DNA from: Paraspadella gotoi
Taxonomy: Eukaryota; Chaetognatha
Assembly (NCBI GenBank): GCA_051294375.1
Contig: CM119269.1
Location: 15,573,918 to 15,637,917 of the forward strand
DNA: 64,000 nucleotides
Direction of reading: 5' to 3'
The notes under the pieces were generated by a model that ran no database searches, was not told the DNA's origin, and saw only the letters and a program-made list of their open reading frames with translations. The stretch's first letter is position 1; each line of letters begins with the position of its first letter. A program made the translations under genes and the position numbers. This document shows positions 20,269 through 33,200 of the stretch, piece by piece.

Positions 20269-23200
20269 TCTCTCCGGCGTTATCCAATCCTCCCCCGACA
20301 AATTTCTGGTTGTGAGGAAATGCTCTTGATGGAGAAGCGAGAGAGAGAGGCAAATTGATCGACTTCCGGGGCGTCGTTCGTCTTTTCGGCGTTCGGTTTC
20401 TCGCTGTGAGTCTCTCGAGATTCACAGATGCTCGGACTATAAATTCACGAACCTCCCAGGGAGATTTCTTAGCCGCTTCAACGTTCTATCTTTGTTGTTC
20501 GTTGTCCTTGTTTATTGTCTGATTGAGAACTGTGATTGACAGTTGTTGTCTCCTTGGTCATTTGGTCCGTGTTCATTTTGTTGTGCGTTTTCACTCATTC
20601 AATTTTTTTATTATTTAAACATGATCCTTTTCTGAAACGCCCCTTTTCCTCTTAACGACGCATGAAGGGCTCGAACTAGTCACACTATCTCCCAGCAGGC
20701 AGAGTAGTTCTCACCGCTTTGCCACGGAGTGTCGAATATTTCAAGGTCGTCGTCGATTTATCGTCCTCCTTGTCGGGTGGCACCCCTTGATACGAAACTC
20801 GGGAGGGGCTGTGTTAAACTTGTTTTGTTTTTTGTTCTTTCTTTCTTTCTTTCTTTCTATTCTTCTTTACTTTCTTTCTTTTATTTTTTTATCTGAGTTT
20901 ATATTTCCGTATTTTCTTAAATTTTAAAGAATATTTTTCGCAAAACAAATAATGAAAAATTGAAAATTTGACCTTCGTTCTCTCCATGTTTTGTTTTCTC
21001 AAAATTTGTTTCAAGTTCTTTTGTTTTAATTTGACCCACGGTTTTCCACAGCCACCGTTATAATACAAGAAAATTTTTTTAGAAAACTTTTATTTATCCG
21101 TTTGAGATCAACATTCGCATATTCTTGTGCAAAACTTATCCTTGAAATGAAGATCGGTGATTGTTCAATTCTCGGTCCAATCGCATGACACGGAGAGAGA
21201 GAGAGAGGAGACGAGAGTGAGAGAGACGAGAGAGAGAGAGAAGAGGAGAGAAGAGGAGGAAAAAGAGAGAGAGAGAGAGAGAGAGAGATTGTTATTTTCT
21301 TCTTTTCCTTCGCCCCCCCTTTTCTCCTCCGAAAAACTTGGCACCATTTTTCCTTCTCGTTGTGACGAAAGAGCCGAAACCCGTCGCTGATTGGAAAATG
21401 AAAAGTGGGTCGAATTTCTTGAAACGAGAAAGAAAGAGGAGGTTTGGCGAGAAAATGAAATGTCGGAACGAAGCGAGAGGATGAAGGATATGATTTTAAA
21501 AGCTGCAAAACTAAGAGAAAAAAGTGATCTGAAAAAGATTTTATTCACGTTCTGATAGAGTTGACCTGATTTATGTTGCATTTTATTGATTAATTTGATT
21601 AATTTGGTCACTACAATTCTAAACTCTAACCACTTTTTTCTCTTCATCTTGCTTTTCGTTTCTGTCTTTCTTTTACTTTTCTTCTTTTTTTTTTTCATCT
21701 CTCTCTTTCTTTCTCTAGCTTCGATTTCGCGCATCTGCTTCCGAATCTCGGTTCGACCATCGAAACGCGGAATCAAACAGAATCGATTTTGATACTGGAA
21801 TCATTNNNNNNNNNNNNNNNNNNNNNNNNNAAACGAGCAGAGAAAAAGAAAGAGAGAGAGAAAAAAAAAAGAAAGAAAAGTAAAGAAAGACAGAAACGAA
21901 AAGCAAAGATGAGAGAAAAAGTGGTTAAAGTTTAGATTAGTGAACCAAATTAATCAATTAATCAATAAAATCAACAAAATCAGTCAACTCTATCAGAACG
22001 ATCAATAAAATCTTTTTCAGATCACTTTTTTCTCCTTAGTTTTGCCGCTTTTAAAAATCATTCTCATCCTCCCTCGCTTCGTTCCGACATTTCATTTTCT
22101 CGCCAACCTCCTCTTTCTTTCTCGTTTCCAGAATTCGACCCACTTTTCATTTTCCAATCAGCGACGGGTTCGGCTCTTTCCGTCAACAACGAGAAGGAAA
22201 AATGTGCCAAAGTTTTTCGGAGGGAGAAAGGGGGGGGCTAATTTTTAGTTCCTTTGACAAAAACAACATTTCTTTTTTTTTGTCAAAAATTGAAAAAACA
22301 AACAAAAAATTCCGGACAAACGAGGAGAGAGAGAGAGAGAGAGAGAGGAGAGACGAAGGAGAGAGAAGATGAGAGAGAGAGTGAGAGAGAGAGAGAGGAA
22401 GAGAGAGAGAGAGAGAGAGGAGAGGCGAGAGAACGGAGAGAGAGACGAGAAAGAGAAATAAAAAACACATTTGCACTACCTCAAGAAAAAATGGGCGACG
22501 TTTGGCCAGAAAATAATCGAGACATAATCGCGGTACGTGGAGGGCAATTAAATAAAAATTTCTTTCCGCCCCTTTTCTTTTACAACCCCCTACACGACGT
22601 TTATAAAGAATCTAAGCCATGCGAGGGCAAAGCGTTTTTGTGTACTCTTATAATTCGACTCAAAAATATTGACGTTTTTTAAATGGCCGATGAAGAAAGA
22701 AAATTAACTCTTAAAAAACATTTGGAATCTGGCTCGGTTTAACGCATTGAATTTCCCACTGATTTAAATATTATGTTTCGAAGCGATTTGAAAAATTGTA
22801 AACGTTACAAAAAATTTCGACTTCCATATTTCGCTTAAAAAAATACTAGTATGAAAACACATAGTTCGTAAAAAGTATTCAAATCAAATTTATTAAAGAT
22901 TATTGCAGAGATAAAAAAAAACAAAAATGTTACAAACCCGACACCATTTTTAAAAAAAGTTAATCGAATAAGTGTTAAATACAATATTTTAACAGAATGT
23001 AGTTTTTAAGATAATTTTAAAAAAATATTTTTGCGAGCCCGAAGAGAAGGGGAAGGGCAGGTGGGGAAGGCAGGAAATCATGCGTTGGTAAAAAGTCCGC
23101 GCAGAACTCAAGAAAGAACTGTTCGATGCCCTTTTATTTTCGCCACGCCCACCGGCCGAACTGGCCGTCTACGACTTGTCTTTAGACTCGTTGACGTCAT

Positions 23201-23498
23201 TCTTCCGCGTCACCCTTTGACACGTCAATACCGCTCGTATGTCACTAGAAAAGCCGGCAAAAATACGTCTCGACCGTGTTCCGCCGTGACGTCACTTTTG
23301 TTTGTAAATTTACTGCATCGACTACGCTTTCGCCTCCTTCGCGATTAGCGTGCTAATTAACGCAGCCCACGCTAGAAGCAACGTCACATCTTCTTGCTTC
23401 CGGAGACGTACAATTTTGGCCGCCGCTCATCCAGACTCTGTTGAAGGGCGTTTCCACGTCGGCGTCGTAGGCGCCTGGAGAGAGAGACAGAGAAGAGA

Positions 23499-23529
<31 letters not shown>

Positions 23530-23535
23530 CAGAGA

Positions 23536-23579
<44 letters not shown>

Positions 23580-26500
23580 CTTTATGAATTCCTTGAGCCT
23601 TTATTGCTTTCGACGACTGAGACACTAATGGGAAATTTACGTACTCTCTCTTTCAAAAAAAAAATAAAATTATTTTTTTTTTTATGCTTCAATTTTAATG
23701 CGTACGAGAAAATGCGGGCGAAGAAAAAAGGAAAAAGCGACACCGGGGTGACATTTTTACTTCTGGCGTCACGAAGCGTTAAAGAAAAAAAAAAAAAGAT
23801 TTCGAGAGGCATAATGTTGACGCGGGAGGTTCCGCGGACAAGTATTCTTTCATCTTATTACAAATGAGATCAAATTACATTAGAACGAGGCTAGTCTAAT
23901 AAATTCAAATTGATACAAAGATTAAAAATTAAACTCATATATAAAATCAAGAGAAAACGCTTCAAAAGTAAAATTAAGATGGGCCATGTTGAGTCCGATT
24001 AGCACTCTTTTTCCACTCAGCCAACGCCCTTTACCTATACATATACGAGACGCCGGGCCCCGGCGTCATCCCGCGCCGCCGTCCAATCCGTCGTCCGCGA
24101 ACTGGAAACGGGTCGAGGGGCGTGTCGGGATTTGACGCCTGAGTCGGCGACATTGTAACCGTTTTGAGTCCTGAAATGTGATGAAAAGACTGAGGATAGG
24201 AAGTATACGTTATTATTAAGCATTTACAAAAACTAACGAAAATCCCTTTTTTTTCACCGAATTGAGACCAGGAAAACCCCACCCTCTCTTAAACCAAGCA
24301 TGCTTCCCTCAAATTGTTGCAAAGAACCCTCTGAAAAATTCATTACGCATCCTCTCCCCCCCCCAACCGAATCCACACGCGGTGGGTCACCCACCGGAAT
24401 TGTTGTTGTTTCTCGTCCGCTACGGAGACGGAGCTTGGCCAGATTTGGCCTCCGGTTTGACGCCGACGCAACATGGACGACATGACGACGACGCCTGGAT
24501 GACGCGACGATGGAACGACGACGCGAGCGAGGCGGGATCGCGATGTCGATGTAACATCTTGGCAACGACGTCCTTGGAAAATAGTTAGTTAATTGTTAAA
24601 TTTATTTATTTGGTGTATTTTATCTTCTTATTATAGATATTTTAATCGATTCATTTTGATTCATTCATTTATTTATTAGTAATGGATTTCTTTATCTTTC
24701 ATTAAGGACATTTACTTCTATATTTATCTTTTAATTCATTCATTCTGTTCAGCGTCGTTGGATCATCATCGTTTTTGTCGTGAATTGAGTTCACTACATT
24801 TCTGACATTCTTTTCGTTCAGACATTCCGATATTTAAATCTCATAAATTTATATCTATTCAAACATATTCAGTTTTATTCAGTCGTCCAAAATAATGACA
24901 GAAGTTGACTGAACAAAATATGTCATTCCCAAATCCGACTCACCGATCCAATTGTAGAACACTCGCAAAACGGGACGGTTCCGAAACTCGGTTCACGTTC
25001 GTGTCGATGGAAGAGGTTTTTGATTTTTGGCAAACAGATGCCGTCGTTGAGGACAAAAGTGACGCGAGAAGGGTTCCGTGTTGGCGCAGCGGATCGGGTC
25101 GTTGACGCACTTGATGGCGGAAAAGGAGAGGAGTTGGGTGATAGAGGAGATTACGAACCAGTTTCGACTCTCGATGTTTTGGTTTTTGTTCAGTGAATTT
25201 TACGAATCAGAATAGTGTTAAATGAAACAACGCACGGGGGAAAACAGCAAAACAAACAAACATTGGAAAAACATAGTCTAATCTATAATTATAAATATTA
25301 TATACATCTTGACAGCAATATAGAAAATGAGAGGAAAAAAGACAGCGAAAAATAATGACTGAGCCCAAGATCGACCGTTCCGCCCTCCACCTTTCTCCGT
25401 CTCGAATCTCCGACATATTGGCGCTTGCGGCGGATGGGCCGCTGACTCTTCGACAGGCGGACGCGCCGCCCATGAGTCCCAGCAGTCGCGCAGAGCAGCA
25501 AGAAGAAAGGACGCAGAATTTCGGCAGCGGTTGTCGATCTTTTCGTCGGTAGGCCCGGCGCTCGGACCACGCTGAGATCTCGAGTTGTAGCCGCGGCGCG
25601 GCCGTCGCGAGGGGAGTCGGCGGCACCTCCCGGTTCGCGACGAGGAAGAACTGACCCGGATGTAACTGACCTTTCGAAAACGAACGCGGCCTGTAACTGA
25701 CCCATTGTAATCACACTTCGATGGAAGTCTACGACGTTCCTCAGCGGACGGTTGACAATTTTTGGGAGATCCAAGCGCATTGGAACGCGAATAACGCTGG
25801 GGCATCGACCGGTGGCAGTTTCTGCAGCGGCGGAAGGCGTTCGCTGCGGCGTCAGCGCTAGGCCTCAGGTAGAGTCTGGTGTCGCCCGAATGGACGGAAT
25901 AAATAAAGTCCAAGTCTTTGGAGATTGGCATTCGTCTTTGATTGCCACCGCGCCTGCGCCATTAGAGCGCGGGCGTTTGTCGTCGTCGTCATGCAGAGCG
26001 CACGACCTCCTTGATAAAACCCTTGCGGCGCAAGGATCCTGACGTTTCAACACTCCTTCCTTGCCATGGCGATCGCTAGTTGGATATTTTCCTCGCGTCC
26101 AAAGTCGTCAATCTTCGAATGCCTCTTTGCAGTTGTGTTTTTTTATTACTGGCGATTTTTTTGCGCTGACGTGTTTACTGGTTTTAATTTGTTGTTTCCG
26201 CTGTTCATCTGTTTTTATATTTTTTCGGCCCTAAAAATGTTTATCGAAATTATAAGTACCGCGCAGCGACGACAAAACAGAGGGGGAAAAAAAGTGAAAA
26301 TCGGCGAAAATGTTGTGAAAAGAACGAGGTGACGTATGGCGAGCCAGAGTTTTCGCAAATAATTACCATGACGCAAACTTCCTTTTGACCGGGAGAGGAT
26401 CGAAGAGTAAGGCGATGGAAAAGGGATGGAGAGAATGAATGAGGGATGACGACCGAAAAAAAAAGAGGATGGAGAGATGGGCGAGCCCATGCGAGCCGCC

Positions 26501-27806
26501 GGTTCTGGCAACGTTTTGGGGGGGGGAGAGGAATCGAGGCCGAGTTGATGTCGTTTTTCTAATTTGTACTTTCTTATTTGTTATTTTTTTTAAGGGAATT
26601 TCGGATAAAAGATTAGATAATATAACAATTTTTTTAAGTATATGAATTTACTGCTAAATTTCAAAAAAAAAAACTTTTTTAAAAAGTTGCCTGCGCAATA
26701 TATGGATTATTTTTATTCTTTAAAAGAGCTGTCAAAATTTAGGAAATTTAGGAAAAAAATTATCATATCATAATTATATTTTCAAATGATGATTAACAAG
26801 TATTTGCTAATTGACAAAACTTTAAAATTTTCAAAAGTTTGAAAATATTTAATGCTGAATTTATAATATATAACTTATTAAAATCAATCAAAAATACTTA
26901 AAAGAACTTATTATAAGATCAAGACAGAAACTGGCATTGCAATAGAGTAAACGGTTTCAACAGTTCGTTATTGCAGATAAAAAGATAGACTAATTGACGT
27001 GAAAAAAAAAAGTTATTTTGCCCTTTACGTAATTTAGTTAGCGTAAATGGGTCGAGGGGGGGAGACAAATTCACGAAACCTTTTTTCGCCCAGGGTTTTT
27101 TTTTTATGTTCTCTTTTTATTTTTTGAGAAAGTAAAGTGAATTTCGTGAATTTAAGAGGCAAGAGTGAGGATGAGGAGAGGAGGATGAGAAAAGAGGGAT
27201 TTAAGAATAAGAGGAAGAGGAGTTTATCGGCAAGTTGATCATTACGAGGCTCGAGCAAAGCTGAAAAAACTGAAAAAGAAATAACTCTTTATTCTAATTC
27301 TGATAATTCTGAACAATAGTGGCTTTTAAAAACTGTTGACAAATTTTATACTCGAAGGCTTCCAAAATCAATTAATTTATTAATTTTTAAGCTGTGTAAA
27401 TCCGCCAACGCGAAGCGAGAAGTAGTATTTTTAAACGTAAGAAAAATAAAGAATAGATGGTAGACGCTCGAGTGTACACAGAGCAGGATCGATGTAACGA
27501 GGTGTTATTGTTCACAACCGATAAATCCATCGTTGGCGTGGCTAATTTCAATTCATTCCAAAAAAAGTACGAATGTCCAGAGTATCTAGAAGAATATATC
27601 CCCACACCTTCTAAAAAAATCGAGAACTATGTACCCTCCGAGCTGAGAGGATCTCTTTCGCCGTATCGAAAACAATTTTTAAGAAGAGAACAAAAAAGGG
27701 AGTGTTGTTTTTGTTTGTGTGTTTTTTTCGCAGAAAAAAAATGTTGACGTCTGACGGAAAATGAAAACCCCGGAATGGCAAAATAAAGAAAAGTCTTCTG
27801 CGATCG

Positions 27807-27841
<35 letters not shown>

Positions 27842-28204
27842 CGACGAGAGAGACGAGAGAGAGAGAGAGAGGAGAGAGAGAGAAGAGAGAGAGAGACAGA
27901 GAGAGAGAGAGGGGCTATTTTTTTTCTTTTTCTTTTTCTTATTTCTTAGATATTCTTCTCTATCTCTTTATTATTATATTATTTGTTTCTGTTTTGATCG
28001 TTGAATGTCCGTCCACCAAGATTCCCTTTCCACTTCCAGTCCGTCCCTGTTCCAAATGGACGTTCGATTTCCGAAATTAACTTCATATTTTCCGACACGA
28101 GTATTTGAATCGCAGCACGAACGCCACCGGAAGTTCCCATTAGCGACGGCGATTTGCGTCGGCGATTCGTCGGCGGTCCCATTGGTCGCCACGGAACTTT
28201 CGGT

Positions 28205-28235
<31 letters not shown>

Positions 28236-29590
28236 TCTCTCCGGCGTTATCCAATCCTCCCCCGACAAATTTCTGGTTGTGAGGAAATGCTCTTGATGGA
28301 GAAGCGAGAGAGAGAGGCAAATTGATCGACTTCCGGGGCGTCGTTCGTCTTTTCGGCGTTCGGTTTCTCGCTGTGAGTCTCTCGAGATTCACAGATGCTC
28401 GGACTATAAATTCACGAACCTCCCAGGGAGATTTCTTAGCCGCTTCAACGTTCTATCTTTGTTGTTCGTTGTCCTTGTTTATTGTCTGATTGAGAACTGT
28501 GATTGACAGTTGTTGTCTCCTTGGTCATTTGGTCCGTGTTCATTTTGTTGTGCGTTTTCACTCATTCAATTTTTTTATTATTTAAACATGATCCTTTTCT
28601 GAAACGCCCCTTTTCCTCTTAACGACGCATGAAGGGCTCGAACTAGTCACACTATCTCCCAGCAGGCAGAGTAGTTCTCACCGCTTTGCCACGGAGTGTC
28701 GAATATTTCAAGGTCGTCGTCGATTTATCGTCCTCCTTGTCGGGTGGCACCCCTTGATACGAAACTCGGGAGGGGCTGTGTTAAACTTGTTTTGTTTTTT
28801 GTTCTTTCTTTCTTTCTTTCTTTCTATTCTTCTTTACTTTCTTTCTTTTATTTTTTTATCTGAGTTTATATTTCCGTATTTTCTTAAATTTTAAAGAATA
28901 TTTTTCGCAAAACAAATAATGAAAAATTGAAAATTTGACCTTCGTTCTCTCCATGTTTTGTTTTCTCAAAATTTGTTTCAAGTTCTTTTGTTTTAATTTG
29001 ACCCACGGTTTTCCACAGCCACCGTTATAATACAAGAAAATTTTTTTAGAAAACTTTTATTTATCCGTTTGAGATCAACATTCGCATATTCTTGTGCAAA
29101 ACTTATCCTTGAAATGAAGATCGGTGATTGTTCAATTCTCGGTCCAATCGCATGACACGGAGAGAGAGAGAGAGGAGACGAGAGTGAGAGAGACGAGAGA
29201 GAGAGAGAAGAGGAGAGAAGAGGAGGAAAAAGAGAGAGAGAGAGAGAGAGAGAGATTGTTATTTTCTTCTTTTCCTTCGNNNNNNNNNNNNNNNNNNNNN
29301 NNNNCGATTGGACGAGAATTGAACCAATCACCGATCTTCATTTCAAGGATATTTTGCACAGAAATCGAATGTTGATCTCAAACTCGGGATATAAAAGTTT
29401 TCTAAAAAATTTTCTTGTATTAAACGTGGACGTGGAAAACCGGGTCAAATTAAAAACAAAAGAACTTGAAACAAATTTTGAGAAACAAAACAGGAGAGAA
29501 CGAAGGTCAAATTTTCAATTTTTCATTATTTGTTTTGCGAAAAATATTCTTAAAATTTTAAGAAAATACGAAAAAAACAGATAAAAAAAA

Positions 29591-29654
<64 letters not shown>

Positions 29655-30200
29655 ACAAAAAACAAAACAAGTTAACACAGCCCCTCCCGAGTTCGCTATC
29701 AGGGGTCACCCGACAAGGAGGACGATAAATACGACGACGACTTGAAATATTCGAACTCCGTGGCAAAGCGGTGAGACTACTCTGCCTGCTGGGAGATAGT
29801 TGACTAGTTCGAGCCCTTCATGCGTCGTTAAGAGGAAAAGGGGGCGTTTCAGAAAAGGATCAATGTTTAAATAATAAAAAAATTGAATGAGTGAAAACGC
29901 ACAACAAATGACACGGACCAAATGACAAGGATGACAACAACGTCAATCACAGTTCTCAATCAACAATAACAAGGACAACAACAACAAAGATAAGACGTTG
30001 AAGGCGGCTAAGAAATCACCCGTGGGAGGTTTCGTGATTTATAGTCCGAGCATCTGTGAATCTCGAGAGACTCACAGCGAGAAACCGACGCCGAAAGACG
30101 ACGACGCCCGGAAGTCGATCATTTCCTCTCTCTCTCGCTCTCGCTCTCCCTCAAAGAGCATTTCCCCACCAGAAATTTGTCGGGGGAGGATTGATAACGC

Positions 30201-30235
<35 letters not shown>

Positions 30236-33200
30236 NNNNNNNNNNNNNNNNNNNNNNNNNNNNNNNNNNNNNNNNNNNNNNNNNNNNNNNNNNNNNNNNN
30301 NNNNNNNNNNNNNNNNNNNNNNNNNNNNNNNNNNNNNNNNNNNNNNNNNNNNNNNNNNNNNNNNNNNNNNNNNNNNNNNNNNNNNNNNNNNNNNNGGACC
30401 GCCGACGAATCGCCGACGCATCGCCGTCGCTATGGGACTTCCGGTGGCGTTCGTGCTGCGATTCAAATCCTCGTGTCGGAAAAATATGAAGTTAATTTCG
30501 GAATCGACGTCATTTGGAACAGGGACGGACTGGAAAGGGAATCTTGTGGACGGACATTCAACGATCAAAACAGAAACAATAATATAATAATAAGAGATAG
30601 AGACGAATATCTAAGAAAAAGAAAAAGAAACAAGAACACTCAGCCCCTCTCTCTCTCTCTGTCCTCTCTTTCCTCTCTCTCCTCTCTCTCTCTCCTCTCT
30701 CTCTCTCTCTCCTCTCTCTCTGCTCTCTCTCTCTCGATCGCCACGAAGACTTTTCTTTATTTTGCCATTCGGGGTTTTCAATTTTCCGTCATGACGTCAC
30801 ATTTTTTTTCTCGAAAAACACAAAAAATAAAAACAACTCCCTTTTTTGTTCTCATTCTTAAAAAAAATGTTTTCGACGCGAAGAGACCTCTCAGCTCGGA
30901 GGGTACATAGTTTCCGATTTTTTTAGAAGGGTGGGGATATCTCTAGAAAACTCTGACATTCGTACTTTTTTTGGAATGAATTGAAATTAGCCACGCCAAA
31001 CGATGGATGTATTTCGGTTGTTGAACCTAAAACATCTCGATTCGTATCGATCCGTGCTCTGAGATACAACTTCGAGCTGTCAATCCACATTCATTTATTT
31101 TTCTTCGTTAAAAATACTACTTCTCGCTTCGCGTTGGCGGATTTACACAGCTTAAAAATTCATAAATTAATTGATTTTGGACGCCTTCCGAGTATAAAAT
31201 TTAGTCAACAGTTTTAAAAAGCCCTATTGTTCAGAATTATCAAGATAAGAATAAAGAGTTATTTCTTTTTCAGTTTTTTCAGCTTTGCTCGTAGCCTCGT
31301 AATGATCAACTTGCCGATAAACTCCTCTTCCTCTTATTCTTAAATCCTCTTCCTCATCCTCCTCTTCCTCATCCTCCTCTTCCTCTTAAATTCACGAAAT
31401 TCACTTTACTTTCTCAAAAAATAAAAAAGAGAACATAAAAAAAAACCTGGGCGAAAAAAGGTTTTCGTGAATTTGTCTCCCCCCCCTCGACCATTTACGC
31501 TAACTAAATTACGTAAAGGGCAAAATAACTTTTTTTTTTCACGTCAATTAGTCTATCTTTTTTATCTGCAATACGAACTGTTGAAACCGTTTACTCTATG
31601 CAATGCCAGTTTCTGTCTTGCTCTTAAATAAGTTCTTTTAGTATTTTTGATTGAATTTTAATAAGTTATAATTCTAATTCAGATTAAATATTTCAACTTT
31701 TGAAAATTTTAAAGTTTTGTCAATTAGCAAATACTGTTAAAATCATCGTTGAAATATAATTATGATGATAATTTTTTTCTAAATTTCATAATTTTGACAC
31801 TCTTTTAAGATAAAAATAATCCATATCTTGCGCAGGCAACTTTTTAAAAGTTTTTTTTGAAATTTACAGAATACATATACTTAAAAAATGTATATTATCT
31901 AATCTTTTATCCGAAATTCTTAAAAAATAATGAAAATGTAAAATTAGAAAACAACATCAACTCGCCTGGATTCCCCCCTCCCCCCCCCAAACGTTGCCAG
32001 AACCGGCCGGCTCGCATGGGCTTGCCCCCATCTCTCCATCCTCTTTTTTTCGGTCGTCATCCTCTTCACTTCTCTCCATCCCTTTTCCATCCTCTTCCTC
32101 TTCGATCCTCTTCCCGGTCAAAAAGGAGTTGCGTCATGGTATTATTGCGAAAACTCTGGCTCGCCAACGTCACCTCGTTCTTTCACAACATTTTCGCCGA
32201 TTTCACTTTTATCCCCCTCTGTTTTGTCGTCGCTCGCGTTACTTAATTCGATAACAATTTTAGGGCGAAAAATAAAAACAGATGAACGGCGGAAACAACA
32301 AATAAAACCAGTAACACGTCAGCGAAAAAATCGCCAGTAAATAAAAAAACACAACTGCAAAGAGGCATTCGAAGATAGACGACTTTGGACCGAGGAAAAT
32401 ATCCAAACTAGCGATCGCCATGGCAACGAGGAGTGTTGAAACGTCAGGATCCTTGCGCCCAGGGTTTATCAGGAGGTCGTGGCGCTCTGCAATGACGACG
32501 ACGACAACGCCCGCTCTAATGCGCAGGCGCGGTGGCAATCAAAGACGAAAATGCATCTCCAAAGACTTGGACTTTATTTATTCCGTCCATTCGGCCGACA
32601 CAGACTCTACCGAGGCCAGCGCTGACGCCGCAGCGAACGCCTCCGCCGCTGCAGAAACTGCCACCGTCGATGCCCCAGCGTTATTCGCGTTCAATCGCTT
32701 GGATCTCCCAAAAATTGTCAACGTCGCTGAGGACGTCGTAGACTTCCACGAGTGTGATTACAATGGGTCAGTTACAGCCTCGTTCGTTTCGAAAAGGTCA
32801 GTTACATCCGGGTCAGTTCCTTCTCGTCGCGACTCTGGGACGCCGCCGACTCCCCTCGCGACGCCGCGCCGGCGGCTACACTCGAGATCTCAGCGTCGGT
32901 CCGAGCGCCGGCGCCTACCGACGAAAAGATCGACACCGCTGGCGAAATTCTGCGTCTTTCTCTTGCTGCTCTGCGCGACTCTGGGACTCATGGGCGGCGC
33001 GTCCGGCTGCTCGAGAGTCAGCGCCCCTCCGCCGCAGCGGCCAAAGTCGGAGATCGAGACGGAGAAAGGTGAGGGCGGAACGGTCGATCTTGGGCTCAGT
33101 CCATTATTTTCCTGTCTTTTTTCTCTCATTTTCTATATTGCTGTCAGATGTATATAATATTTATAATTTTAGATTAGACTATGTCTTTTCCAATGTTTGT

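Larger units (their letters stand above)
14269..21312. repeat. Block A: 7,044-bp direct duplicate of block B
   Basis: Matches 22236-29279 at a constant offset of 7,967 with no difference found wherever I compared them, including all microsatellites. It contains, in minus orientation, the EGF/two-TM gene copy A, its downstream UTR-like DNA, a tRNA-like SINE and GA/CT runs. It is the inverse of block C (29305-35932), from which it differs by many 1-4 base indels, often in homopolymers. Confidence 0.9.
22236..29279. repeat. Block B: exact duplicate of block A
   Basis: Every landmark of 14269-21312 recurs at +7,967. It ends at a 25-N gap, after which the sequence turns round into block C. Confidence 0.9.
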
